Positions 33,737 to 41,955 of a stretch of DNA of 64,000 nucleotides are shown here, one piece after another (positions within the stretch are counted from its first letter, which is position 1; each line of letters begins with the position of its first letter). A model generated the notes under the pieces. That model was not told where the DNA came from, did no database searches, and saw only the letters and a program-made list of their open reading frames with translations. Both the position numbers and the translations under genes were made by a program. The stretch is from contig NZ_RRYH01000002.1 of NCBI RefSeq assembly GCF_004010155.1, forward strand, positions 186,001-250,000, written 5' to 3'. This stretch comes from Solirhodobacter olei. Its GTDB lineage: Bacteria; Pseudomonadota; Alphaproteobacteria; Rhodobacterales; Rhodobacteraceae.

Positions 33737-34900
33737 ATGAACGCAGACGGCGGGATCGCCCGGGCCGAGACGGCCGATCCGGTGATCCGGACGGCGCATG
33801 TGCCGGCGCGGGCCGGGGATGCGGCGGTGCGCCTTCGCGCCGAACTGGGGCCGGGGCCGCATGCGCTCGTCATCCTCTTCATCTCTCCCGAGGCGGATCT
33901 GGAGGGGCTGACGGCCGCGCTGCCCGGCTGCTTTCCCGACGCCACGGTGGTCGGCTGCACCACTGGCGGCGAGATCTCTGCTGAGGGCTATGCCGAGGGC
34001 GCGATCGTGGCCGCCGCCCTGCCAGCCCGGCATTTCGCCGCCGAGACCCTGCTGATCGAGAACCTAGACCGGCTCGCACCGCAGGAGATCATCGCCCGGC
34101 TGATCCGCGCCCGACAGATGCTCGGCGCCGCCCGGCCGGAATGGGAGCACGAGTTCGCCTTTCTGATGGTCGACGGCCTCTCGGTCCGCGAGGACGAGCT
34201 GACGGCGGTGCTGGCTGCGGGCCTTGGCCCGGTGCCACTGTTCGGCGGCTCGGCGGGGGACGGGCGGCGGTTCGGCGCGACCTTCGTGCTGCATGAGGGG
34301 CGGATGCACAGGAATGCCGCGACGCTGAGCTTCGTGCGGACGGAATGCCCCGTGCGGGTCTTCAACCTCGACCACCTGCAGCCGACGGCGGTGCGGATGG
34401 TCGTGACCGAGGCCGATCCCGCCCGCCGCAGCGTCAGCCGCATCAACGCAGAGCCGGCGGCGCAGGAATACGCCCGCATCCTGGGCAAGGACCCGGGTCA
34501 GCTCACCCCCTTCACCTTCGCCGCCCATCCGGTCGTGGTGCGGATCGGCGGACGCCATCATGTGCGGGCGATCCAGCAGGTGGCCCCGAACGGCGAGCTG
34601 ATCTTCTTCTCTGCCATCGACGAGGGGCTGGTGCTGACGCTGGCCGAGCCGCAGGACATGGTGCGCCATCTGGACCGCGCGCTGTCGGCGCTGGCCGATC
34701 CCGGCCCGCCCGAGGCGATCCTTGCCTGCGACTGCATCCTGCGGCGGATGGAGGCGGAGGAGAAACAGATGACCGGCGCGATCTCCGCCCTCTTCCGGCG
34801 CCATCACGTGGTGGGCTTCTCGACCTATGGCGAGCAGCTTGGCGGGATGCATGTGAACCAGACGCTGACCGGCGTCGCCCTTTACCGGCCTGCTCCATGA
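33737..34900 (+). CDS. FIST-domain sensory protein
   Basis: A 387-residue protein with an N-terminal FIST domain (about 30-225; CTTGGEISAEGYAEGAIV is the characteristic segment) and a FIST_C domain (about 235-370; ending FSTYGEQLGGMHVNQT). FIST domains are predicted small-ligand sensors in signal transduction. No kinase or transmembrane region is present. Its TGA overlaps the ATG of the downstream kinase (ATGA), so the sensor and kinase are co-translated and probably act together. Confidence 0.9.
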   Translation: MNADGGIARAETADPVIRTAHVPARAGDAAVRLRAELGPGPHALVILFISPEADLEGLTAALPGCFPDATVVGCTTGGEISAEGYAEGAIVAAALPARHFAAETLLIENLDRLAPQEIIARLIRARQMLGAARPEWEHEFAFLMVDGLSVREDELTAVLAAGLGPVPLFGGSAGDGRRFGATFVLHEGRMHRNAATLSFVRTECPVRVFNLDHLQPTAVRMVVTEADPARRSVSRINAEPAAQEYARILGKDPGQLTPFTFAAHPVVVRIGGRHHVRAIQQVAPNGELIFFSAIDEGLVLTLAEPQDMVRHLDRALSALADPGPPEAILACDCILRRMEAEEKQMTGAISALFRRHHVVGFSTYGEQLGGMHVNQTLTGVALYRPAP

Positions 34901-36132
34901 GCTTCACACTGATCAACTCCACAGACCCACCGAAGCGGCAGATCGAGAAGCTGACGCAGATCGCCGAGGTGCTGATGAACCGGGTCGAGCAGGCGACGGA
35001 TGCCTCCGGCGCGGCCTATGCCCAGTTTCAGCGCGCCGCACTGCTGGAGGAGCAGGTGCGCGACCGGACGCGGGACCTCGAACGCACGCTGGACCTGTTG
35101 AACCAGTCGAATGCGCAGCTGGAACGCGCGGGCGCGGCGCGGGCGCGCTTCGTGGCGGCGGCAAGCCATGACCTGCTGCAACCCCTTTCTGCCGTGAAGC
35201 TCTTCCTAGCCCAGGTGGCAGAAGATCCGATCCCGGAGGCGAGCCGGGCCACGGTGGAGAAGGCGCAGAACGCGCTTGAAAGCGTGGGGCAGATCCTGAC
35301 GGCGCTTCTGGACATCTCGCGGCTGGAATCGGGCCGGGCCGAGGTGGAGATGCGGCCCGTCGAGCTGCATCCGCTGATGGCGCAGCTGAGCGACGAGTTC
35401 GCACCGCTGGCGGCGGCGAAGGGGCTGGATTTCCGGCTTATCCCGGCGCGGGCGGAGGTGGCGAGCGACCCGACCTACCTGCGGCGGATTCTCCAGAACC
35501 TGATCGGCAATGCCGTGCGCTATACCGAGCGCGGGCGGGTGCTGGTCGGCGCGCGCCACATCGGCCGGGCGCTGAGGATCGAGGTGCATGACACCGGCCC
35601 TGGCATCCCGGCGCACGAGCAGGCCAATGTGTTCAAGGAGTTCCACCGCCTGAACGCGCCCGCCTCGGCGGCTGAGGGGATGGGCCTCGGCCTTGCCATC
35701 GTCGAACGGGCCTGCGCGCTGCTCGGCCACCGGCTTACACTCAGCTCCAGCCCCGGGGACGGCACCTGCTTCGCGGTGAGCCTGGGCCTTGCCCGCCCCG
35801 ACACGCGGTCCGCGCGCCAGCCGCCCGCGCCACGCGACCGGATCGTGCTGCTGGTCAAGCGCGACGACCGCCGCCGCCTCGCGCTCGGCCAGATGCTGGA
35901 GCGGCTTGGGGTCAGCGTGCTCGACGCGCGCAGCGGGGACGAGGCGCTGGCGCTGATCGACGAGATCGGCATCGCGCCCGACGCCGTACTCACCGGTTCC
36001 GGCGAAGAAGAAACGGTGGCGCGGCTCCATGCCCGTCACGGCGCGATCCCGGCGCGGGTCCTGCCAGCCACGATGGGCGCCCGGGACGAGACGGACCTGG
36101 CCGCGGTTCTGGCAGAGCTCTGGCCCGAATGA
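34897..36132 (+). CDS. Hybrid-type histidine kinase with degenerate receiver
   Basis: A 411-residue soluble kinase. An N-terminal coiled coil (about 45-85) leads to the HisKA box ASHDLLQPLSAV with H91, then an HATPase domain with NLIGNAVRYT, DTGPGIP and GMGLGLAIV. A receiver-like C-terminal region (about 319-411) lacks the phospho-acceptor: the expected LTD is LTG, and the acidic pair is KRDD. So phosphate probably goes to the separate LuxR-type regulator. There is no membrane segment; input probably comes from the FIST partner. Confidence 0.9.
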   Translation: MSFTLINSTDPPKRQIEKLTQIAEVLMNRVEQATDASGAAYAQFQRAALLEEQVRDRTRDLERTLDLLNQSNAQLERAGAARARFVAAASHDLLQPLSAVKLFLAQVAEDPIPEASRATVEKAQNALESVGQILTALLDISRLESGRAEVEMRPVELHPLMAQLSDEFAPLAAAKGLDFRLIPARAEVASDPTYLRRILQNLIGNAVRYTERGRVLVGARHIGRALRIEVHDTGPGIPAHEQANVFKEFHRLNAPASAAEGMGLGLAIVERACALLGHRLTLSSSPGDGTCFAVSLGLARPDTRSARQPPAPRDRIVLLVKRDDRRRLALGQMLERLGVSVLDARSGDEALALIDEIGIAPDAVLTGSGEEETVARLHARHGAIPARVLPATMGARDETDLAAVLAELWPE

Positions 36133-36234
36133 GCGGCGGCGCCCGGGGCGCTTTCCCCCCGAGGGATCGTCAGGGACGGAGGGTGAAACCGCCCCCTCTC
36201 TTCCGTCCGGACATATCCCCGGGGAGCCGCAGGC

Positions 36235-36251
36235 GGGGGGCAGAGCCCCCC
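36235..36251. terminator. GC hairpin between the kinase gene and the mttB-like gene
   Basis: GGGGGGC (36235-36241) and GCCCCCC (36245-36251) form a perfect 7-bp stem with a 3-base loop in the convergent gap. It lacks a T-run on either side, so it is at best a weak or factor-assisted terminator. Confidence 0.4.
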
Positions 36252-36257
36252 ATCCCC

Positions 36258-37805
36258 TCAATACCAGGCGTCTTCCATCTCGGCCTTCCGCCGGGCGACG
36301 AAATCCTGAAGCGCGGCGTCGATACCCGCGTCGAGCGCCGGGGCTTCGTACTCCGCCAGCACGCGTTTCCAGGCCTTGTTGGCGCGGGTCGCGGTGTCGG
36401 TGCTGCCGGCGGCCTCCCATTTCTCGAAGGGCTCGTTATCGGCCATCTCGGAGTCCCAGAAGGCGGACTGGTAATTCGCCATCGTGTGCGAGCAGCCGAA
36501 GAAATGGTTGCCCGGGCCCACCTCGGCAAAGGCATCGACGGCGAGCTGGTTGTCGTCCACCTTCACCCCGTCGAGGTAGGAGTGGAGCGCACCGCAGAGA
36601 TCGGCGTCGAGCATGAATTTCTCGTAGGACATGCTGAGAAGCCCGTCGAGGAAACCCGCCGAATGCAGGATGAAGTTCGCCCCGCATTGCACGGCGGCGA
36701 GCATCGACATTGTGCCTTCGGTCATCGCCTGCGCGTCGGGCAGTTTCGAGGTGGTGAAATTGCCCGAACAGCGCAGCGGCAGGTTCAGGCGGCGGGCGAG
36801 CTGGCCCACCACCATCGAGCCAATGGCGGGCTCGGGCGTCCCGAAGGTCGGCGCGCCGGAGCGCAGCGACATAGACGACAGAAAATTGCCGAAGATCACC
36901 GGCGCGCCGGGGCGTTCGAGCTGCGTCAGCGCGCAGCCGGCCATCGTCTCGGCCAGCGCCTGGGCGATGGCGCCGGCGTTGGTCACCGGGCCCATTGCGC
37001 CCCCGAGGATGAAGGGAACGATGACGGCGGCCTGACCCGCGCGGGCGTAGGCGCGCAACGAGGTCGTCATGGTCGCGTCCCAGACCAGGGGCGAATTGAC
37101 GTTGACGTTGCAGAGGATGACGCAGTTGGCGTCCACGAACTCCCGCCCGAAGACGAGGCGGGCCATCTCGATCGAATCCTCGGCCCGGCTTTCGGCGGTG
37201 ACGGAGCCCATGAAGGCGCGGTCCGAGAACTTGATGTGGGAATAGACCATGTCGAGGTGGCGCTTATTCACCGGCACGTCGGTCGGCTCGCAGATGGTGC
37301 CGCCGGAATGGTGAAGCCAGGGCGAGGACTGGGCGAGCTTGATGAAGTTGCGGAAGTCCTCGATCGTGCCGAAGCGGCGGCCCCGGTCGAGGTCCATGAC
37401 GAAGGGAGAGCCGTAGGCCGGGGCGAAAACCACAGCTCCGCCGCCGATCTCCACCGAATTTGCCGGGTTGCGGGCGTGCTGGGTGAAGCGCGCGGGCGCG
37501 GTCTTCAGGATCTCGCGCAAGAGGCCGGGCGGGAACCTGACCAGTTCGCCCGTCACCTCTGCCCCGGCGCGGCGCCAGTGGTCGAGGACCGGCGGGTCGC
37601 CGCGGAACTCGATCCCAGTCTCTGCCAGGATGCGGTCGGCGGCGGCCTCGATGCGGAGGAGGTTCTCCTCGGAGAGCACGTCATAGGTCGGGATGCCCCG
37701 CTGAATGTAGGGGCGGCCGAGGCCTTCGCCGCGGTGGCTGCGCTCCTCGCGGCGGGCGGCGCGGCCGGCGCGGTGCGGGCGGGCGGGGGCATCGCTGTTG
37801 GGCAT
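36258..37805 (-). CDS. Trimethylamine/glycine-betaine methyltransferase family protein (MttB/MtgB type)
   Basis: A 515-residue protein of the MttB superfamily with the usual TIM-barrel length. It has no in-frame amber codon, so it is a non-pyrrolysine member; characterised relatives of this kind demethylate glycine betaine or other quaternary amines onto a corrinoid protein. No corrinoid gene adjoins it. The only one in the window is at 54975, about 17 kb away. Substrate is uncertain. A basic N-terminal extension (RPHRAGRAARREERSHRG) precedes the conserved region. Confidence 0.85.
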   Translation of the reverse strand: MPNSDAPARPHRAGRAARREERSHRGEGLGRPYIQRGIPTYDVLSEENLLRIEAAADRILAETGIEFRGDPPVLDHWRRAGAEVTGELVRFPPGLLREILKTAPARFTQHARNPANSVEIGGGAVVFAPAYGSPFVMDLDRGRRFGTIEDFRNFIKLAQSSPWLHHSGGTICEPTDVPVNKRHLDMVYSHIKFSDRAFMGSVTAESRAEDSIEMARLVFGREFVDANCVILCNVNVNSPLVWDATMTTSLRAYARAGQAAVIVPFILGGAMGPVTNAGAIAQALAETMAGCALTQLERPGAPVIFGNFLSSMSLRSGAPTFGTPEPAIGSMVVGQLARRLNLPLRCSGNFTTSKLPDAQAMTEGTMSMLAAVQCGANFILHSAGFLDGLLSMSYEKFMLDADLCGALHSYLDGVKVDDNQLAVDAFAEVGPGNHFFGCSHTMANYQSAFWDSEMADNEPFEKWEAAGSTDTATRANKAWKRVLAEYEAPALDAGIDAALQDFVARRKAEMEDAWY

Positions 37806-37927
37806 CCGGTCATCTCCCTTATGTTTTGCAGGGAAGGATAGCCCCGGGCGCCGGGCGTGCCGCGCCGGATTCGCCGTCGAATGGTCTGTGAGCGGCGGAT
37901 CGGGCGGGCGGATCGGGCGCGGCTGAC

Positions 37928-39271
37928 CTAGCGGCGGGCGAGGTCGAGCCAGATGCCATCCTTCGCGCGGACGGTCAGATGGGCGACCGGCACCGGATCC
38001 CGCCCCGCGACGGGGGAAAACCGGAAGCGGCGCGCGAGGAGCGCGAGCAGCAGCGTCCCCTCCGCCATCGCGAAGCCCGCGCCGGTGCAGACGCGGGGGC
38101 CGGCGGAGAAGGGAATATAGGCCTCGCGCGCCGAGCGGCGGGCCTCGTCGCGCTGCCAGCGGTCGGGGTCGAAGGCGTCGGGGCGCTCCCAGAGCCGCTC
38201 GTGCCGGTGGAGGTGCCAGGGGCTGAGCACGATCTGGGCGCGCCTCGGGACCGGGCGGTCGCGGAAGCGCTCCGCCCGCGCCGCCTGGCGCACCATCATC
38301 GGCACCGGTGGGTAGAGGCGGAGCGTCTCGCGGAACACGTCGCGGGTCAGGCGGAGCTTCGAGAGGTCGGAGAAGGCAGGGATTTCGGGAAGGCCCATGG
38401 CCTCCTCTGCCACCCGTTCCTGCACCTCCGGGGCGCGGGCGAGAAGGTAGAGCGCCCAGGCGAGCGCGGAGGCAGAGGTCTCATGCCCGGCAAGGAAGAA
38501 GATCGCGACCTGGTCGACCATCTCGGCGGTGCCGAAGGCCCTGCCCGTCACGGGATCGGGCGTCGTCATGATCTTGGTGGCAAGATCGTCTGGCGCGGTG
38601 CCCGCGGCGATGACCTCGGCCCGCTCTGCCGTCAGGCGGGTGATCAGCGCGCGGATGGCCCGCGCGGTGCGCCGCGTCTCGGCCCGGTGGAAGCGCGGCA
38701 GGAGGCCCGGCAGCGGCAGGAAGGCGGCGAGGTTCAGGATCGGCTGGCTGCGCTGGTAGTCCCGGAAGGCGGCGAAGACCTGCGAGGCGACCTCGTGTTC
38801 GATCGGGATCGAGAAGAGCGTGCGGAAGATCACGTCGGCGGCGGCGTGGCTCATCGGCGCCTCGATCTCCTGCCGGCCCTCGGCGAGACGGGCGACCGCG
38901 GCCTCGCCCGCCGCCAGCATGGCCGGGAAGGTGTCGCGCAGCCGGCCGCCCTCGAACGCCGGGTCGATGATCCGGCGCTGGCGTTCCCAGGTCGCGCCGT
39001 TGGTCAGGAAGACGGACTGGCCGAGAAGCGGGCGGAGCCCCTCACCCACCCTCCCCGACTTCGGGAAATCCCCGGGGCGACCGGACAGGACGCGGGCGAC
39101 GAGGCCCGGGTCGTTGCAGAGGAAGGAGCGGAAGAAGGGCGTGCGGTACTCGGCCATCCAGGCGCGGTAGAGCCGCGCGGGCTGGGCCGAGAGGATATCC
39201 TGCCGGAAGAGCCGGACATGGCGCCAGAAGGCCACCTGGTCAGGCCGGGCTTCGGGCTTGGGTGGAATCAT
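37928..39271 (-). CDS. Cytochrome P450
   Basis: A 447-residue soluble P450. The heme-binding loop FSAGPRVCTG has the thiolate Cys (FxxGxRxCxG). The I-helix oxygen-activation motif is LAGHETSASAL, and the K-helix ExxR is ETLR. It resembles bacterial P450s related to fatty-acid or terpene hydroxylases; the substrate cannot be read. No ferredoxin or reductase gene is adjacent, so redox partners must be elsewhere. Its ATG overlaps the stop of the membrane hydrolase-like gene by 4 nt, pointing to linked function. Confidence 0.93.
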   Translation of the reverse strand: MIPPKPEARPDQVAFWRHVRLFRQDILSAQPARLYRAWMAEYRTPFFRSFLCNDPGLVARVLSGRPGDFPKSGRVGEGLRPLLGQSVFLTNGATWERQRRIIDPAFEGGRLRDTFPAMLAAGEAAVARLAEGRQEIEAPMSHAAADVIFRTLFSIPIEHEVASQVFAAFRDYQRSQPILNLAAFLPLPGLLPRFHRAETRRTARAIRALITRLTAERAEVIAAGTAPDDLATKIMTTPDPVTGRAFGTAEMVDQVAIFFLAGHETSASALAWALYLLARAPEVQERVAEEAMGLPEIPAFSDLSKLRLTRDVFRETLRLYPPVPMMVRQAARAERFRDRPVPRRAQIVLSPWHLHRHERLWERPDAFDPDRWQRDEARRSAREAYIPFSAGPRVCTGAGFAMAEGTLLLALLARRFRFSPVAGRDPVPVAHLTVRAKDGIWLDLARR

Positions 39272-40473
39272 GCGGCCCGGCTTGTATAGGGTGAAACGGA
39301 ACGCTCGATCCGGCTTCTGGACGGCGGCCGGCCGGCGAAACGCGAGCCCAGCGTCTTCGGCCCCGCGGTGATCTGGAAGTAGTCATAATCGCCGGGCGTG
39401 TCGAAGGCGTGCAGATACTGGAAATGCAGCCGGAAGAAGCGCCAGCGCAGCCGCCGCCAGCGCGACCGGCTGAGCGTCTGGCTGAAGGCGGCGGAGACCA
39501 CGAGCGGCCAGTATTTCTCCTTCGGGCAGACGCCGGAGACCGCGACCGGGTCGCAGAGCGCGAAGGCGCAGGCATCGCCGGGGGCGGTGACGTCGACCCA
39601 GGCGAGCTCCCTTCGGGATGCGAGGTAGTGCAGGTCGTCCCTCAGCTGCCAGGCGCGCGGCAGGAAGGAGACCATCGGCACCACATGGCCCAGGGTCAGA
39701 AGCGAGAGCGCGGGTCCGGTATTGGGGACCTCGCCGCGGCGGATCAGCTCTGCCAGCACCGAGACCGCCAGATGCGCACCGGAGGAGTGGCCGACGACCA
39801 GCACCTCGTCCACGTCGCTTTTCAGCGCCGCGGCGATGGCCTCGCGGAAGCTCACGAGGCGCTCGTCCAGCTCGGGCGGGATCTCGCCGCCGTGGCGGGC
39901 GGTGAAGGCGTAGTCGTGCATCAGGTAATGGGCGTAGAGCCGCCGGTCGAGCCGCTGGAACGCCTGCAGGATCAGCGCGGTGACGGCGAGACCGGCGAGC
40001 GCGGCCGCTTCCCACGGCAGGACCGGCGCGGCGTGGCTGGCGAGCGCGATCCCCGCGGCAATGGCGATGGCGAGCTGGACCAGGAGCATCCCCACCGGGT
40101 AGAGCGCGGCGAGAACGGGACCCCTGCGCAGCCGCATGAGCCGGCGGAACGCGCCGGACTGGGCATAGGTCCAGGCGGTGCGGGCGAGCTGGAGGTAGGT
40201 CGCGAAGACGCCGCGCGCCATCGAGTCGCGCACGATGTCGGACCAGGCGAGGATGTCGACCTCGGCCTCCACCTCTGCCCCTTCGATCGTCGCGCTGACG
40301 TGCCAGCCGTAGGGGCCGCCGGTCGCGTGGCGGGGTTTCAGGGCGATGTCGTAGCCGGAGATGCGGGCCTGCGCGGCACCCTCGCGCCGATAGATCTCGC
40401 GGTATCTGCGGGCCGGGACGGGATCGTAGCCCGGCACATAGAACACTCGCCGCCGCGCTACACGTCCGTACAC
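39268..40473 (-). CDS. Membrane-associated alpha/beta-hydrolase-like protein
   Basis: A 401-residue protein that I do not recognise by name. The first 100 residues begin with FYVPGYDP. Two hydrophobic helices follow (about 118-147 and 151-173), then a segment with the nucleophile elbow VLVVGHSSGAHLAVSVL (GHSSG 228-232), typical of serine lipases/esterases. H and D partners cannot be placed with confidence. It may act on a lipid substrate or product of the P450, with which it overlaps by 4 nt. The start is a GTG at 40473; a GTG at 40446 is also possible. Confidence 0.7.
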   Translation of the reverse strand: MYGRVARRRVFYVPGYDPVPARRYREIYRREGAAQARISGYDIALKPRHATGGPYGWHVSATIEGAEVEAEVDILAWSDIVRDSMARGVFATYLQLARTAWTYAQSGAFRRLMRLRRGPVLAALYPVGMLLVQLAIAIAAGIALASHAAPVLPWEAAALAGLAVTALILQAFQRLDRRLYAHYLMHDYAFTARHGGEIPPELDERLVSFREAIAAALKSDVDEVLVVGHSSGAHLAVSVLAELIRRGEVPNTGPALSLLTLGHVVPMVSFLPRAWQLRDDLHYLASRRELAWVDVTAPGDACAFALCDPVAVSGVCPKEKYWPLVVSAAFSQTLSRSRWRRLRWRFFRLHFQYLHAFDTPGDYDYFQITAGPKTLGSRFAGRPPSRSRIERSVSPYTSRAA

Positions 40474-40561
40474 GATCCTTGCCCTTCCTGGTACTGCCTC
40501 GATGTCAGGATGGGGGCTGAATTCGGCGAAAGTGAGGGATCATCCGAGCATTATCGGAACA

Positions 40562-41317
40562 TTATCCGAGCGAAGAAAGGGCCGGGACGTTTTCGAGCAG
40601 CCAATAGGAGAAACTGGAGAAGCCGCCCGTCAGCATCAGAAGGCCGATGGTCCACAGAAGAAGGCCCATGATCCGCTCGATCCGCTCCATCCGGGCCTTG
40701 AACCAGCGCAGCGGCCCGGCGAGCCGCGGCAGGAAGGCCGCGACGAGGAGGAAGGGGATGCCCAGCCCTAGGGCATAGACGGCCAGCAGCAGCGTGCCGC
40801 GGGTGAGGCTTGCCTCGTTGGCCGCAAGCGCGAGGATCGCGCCGAGCTGGGGGCCGATGCAGGGCGTCCAGCCGAAGGCGAAGGCGAGGCCGAGCAGATA
40901 GGCGCCGAAGGTGGTTCCGCCCTGGTCCCCGGCGTCGATGCGGGCCTCGCGGTTCAGGAAAGGAATGGTGATGACGCCGAGGAAATGCGCACCGAAGACC
41001 ATCACCATGATCCCGGCGAGATCGGCGAAGGTCTGGGAATTCCTCAGGAAAAACGCCCCGAAGGCGGAGGCGGTGAAGCCGAGGAACAGAAAGACCGTGG
41101 ACAGGCCGAGAACGAAGGCGACGGCCGGGACGATCGGGCTTTTGCGCGGGCGGCCTTCGGCGCCGGTGAGATCGGCCATCGAGATGCCCGACATGAACGC
41201 GAGGTAGGGCGGCACGATGGGCAGGACGCAGGGCGACAGGAACGACAGGACACCGGCTGCCAGGGCGATGGCCATCGCCGGCAAAAGGCCCGCATCGATC
41301 AGATGTGTCCCGAACAT
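40562..41317 (-). CDS. ccdA: Cytochrome c biogenesis protein CcdA
   Basis: A 251-residue inner-membrane thiol transporter of the DsbD/CcdA family, with about six helices. It moves electrons from cytoplasmic thioredoxin to periplasmic proteins needed for cytochrome c haem attachment. The two redox cysteines lie in LSPCVLPIVPP and FGWTPCIGPQLG. ATG 41317 (MFGTHLIDAG) is chosen over upstream in-frame residues that lack family similarity; AAAGGAAGCGGAA lies just upstream. Confidence 0.93.
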   Translation of the reverse strand: MFGTHLIDAGLLPAMAIALAAGVLSFLSPCVLPIVPPYLAFMSGISMADLTGAEGRPRKSPIVPAVAFVLGLSTVFLFLGFTASAFGAFFLRNSQTFADLAGIMVMVFGAHFLGVITIPFLNREARIDAGDQGGTTFGAYLLGLAFAFGWTPCIGPQLGAILALAANEASLTRGTLLLAVYALGLGIPFLLVAAFLPRLAGPLRWFKARMERIERIMGLLLWTIGLLMLTGGFSSFSYWLLENVPALSSLG

Positions 41318-41432
41318 TTCCGCTTCCTTTTCTGCCGGATAGCCCATTTCGAGGGACACGTCACCCGGTCCCGCGTTACAGCGCCTCAAAAGCCCGTGGA
41401 CGGGCGGCGCGTGCGGGGGCTAATGAGGGGGC

Positions 41433-41678
41433 ATGGACTGGGATGCGGAAGAGGATGCGGCGGGGCTGATCTGCCCGCTGCCGGTGCTGAGGGCGCGCAA
41501 GCGGCTAATGGCGCTGCCCGAGGGGGCGGTGCTGCGGCTGCTGGCGACCGATCCGGCCTCCGTCGTCGACGTGCCGCATTTCTGCGCCGAGGCCGGGCAT
41601 GAGCTTCTGGCCCAGAGCCGCGAGGGGGCCTGCGAGGTGTTTTTCATCCGGCGGGGAAGCGGCTCGCGCCCCGGGTGA
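41433..41678 (+). CDS. TusA-family sulfurtransferase-like protein
   Basis: An 81-residue protein with the TusA/SirA fold marker CPLPVLRARK; the active Cys (C14) sits in the CPxP motif. TusA proteins relay sulfur as a persulfide for tRNA thiolation or cofactor synthesis. The tail ends SRPG and lacks further cysteines except the internal C51 and C66. It is divergent from ccdA. The start codon lacks a strong Shine-Dalgarno. Confidence 0.88.
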   Translation: MDWDAEEDAAGLICPLPVLRARKRLMALPEGAVLRLLATDPASVVDVPHFCAEAGHELLAQSREGACEVFFIRRGSGSRPG

Positions 41679-41719
41679 GGGTGCGGGCGCAGGGGGTTGG
41701 AATGGCTGGGAAATCGGGG

Positions 41720-41779
41720 AACCGATTTGACACAGCTTTCGCACCGCTTTGACACCGTAATGTACCGTATTTCGGGACG
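41720..41779 (+). repeat. 11-bp phased YACCG repeat array, locus C
   Basis: Five units: AACCG (41720), CACAG (41731), CACCG (41742), CACCG (41753) at exact 11-bp steps, then TACCG (41763) after 10 bp. The end GTACCGTATTTCGGGACGGTG (41762-41782) matches locus B closely and forms an ACCGT/ACGGT inverted repeat. It lies between the tusA-like gene and the 3' end of rne. Confidence 0.8.
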
Positions 41780-41823
41780 GTGGTAGGCCGGCTTGCGCAA
41801 CGGGGGTGAGACGCCGGGGCGAC

Positions 41824-41844
41824 GGTGCGCGATGAATGCGCACC
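41824..41844. repeat. Short perfect hairpin in the tusA-rne gap
   Basis: GGTGCGC (41824-41830) and GCGCACC (41838-41844) form a 7-bp perfect stem around GATGAAT, followed by CTACAGG. Sequences of the form GTAGGGTGCGCnnnnnGCGCACC recur widely between bacterial genes. Only this copy is obvious in the window. Confidence 0.5.
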
Positions 41845-41903
41845 CTACAGGCCGAAGCCGCGTCGCGCGGCCGCCAGTTTACGAGGATCCGGTCATGGAA
41901 ACG

Positions 41904-41935
41904 AAAAGGGCCCGGCGGGGTGCGCCGGGCCCTTT
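41904..41935 (-). terminator. Rho-independent terminator of rne
   Basis: AAAGGGCCCGGCG (41905-41917) pairs perfectly over 13 bp with CGCCGGGCCCTTT (41923-41935). On the minus strand the stem ends in TTTT, about 20 nt beyond the rne stop. Confidence 0.88.
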
Positions 41936-41955
41936 GATGTCCTTGTCCGACCGGC

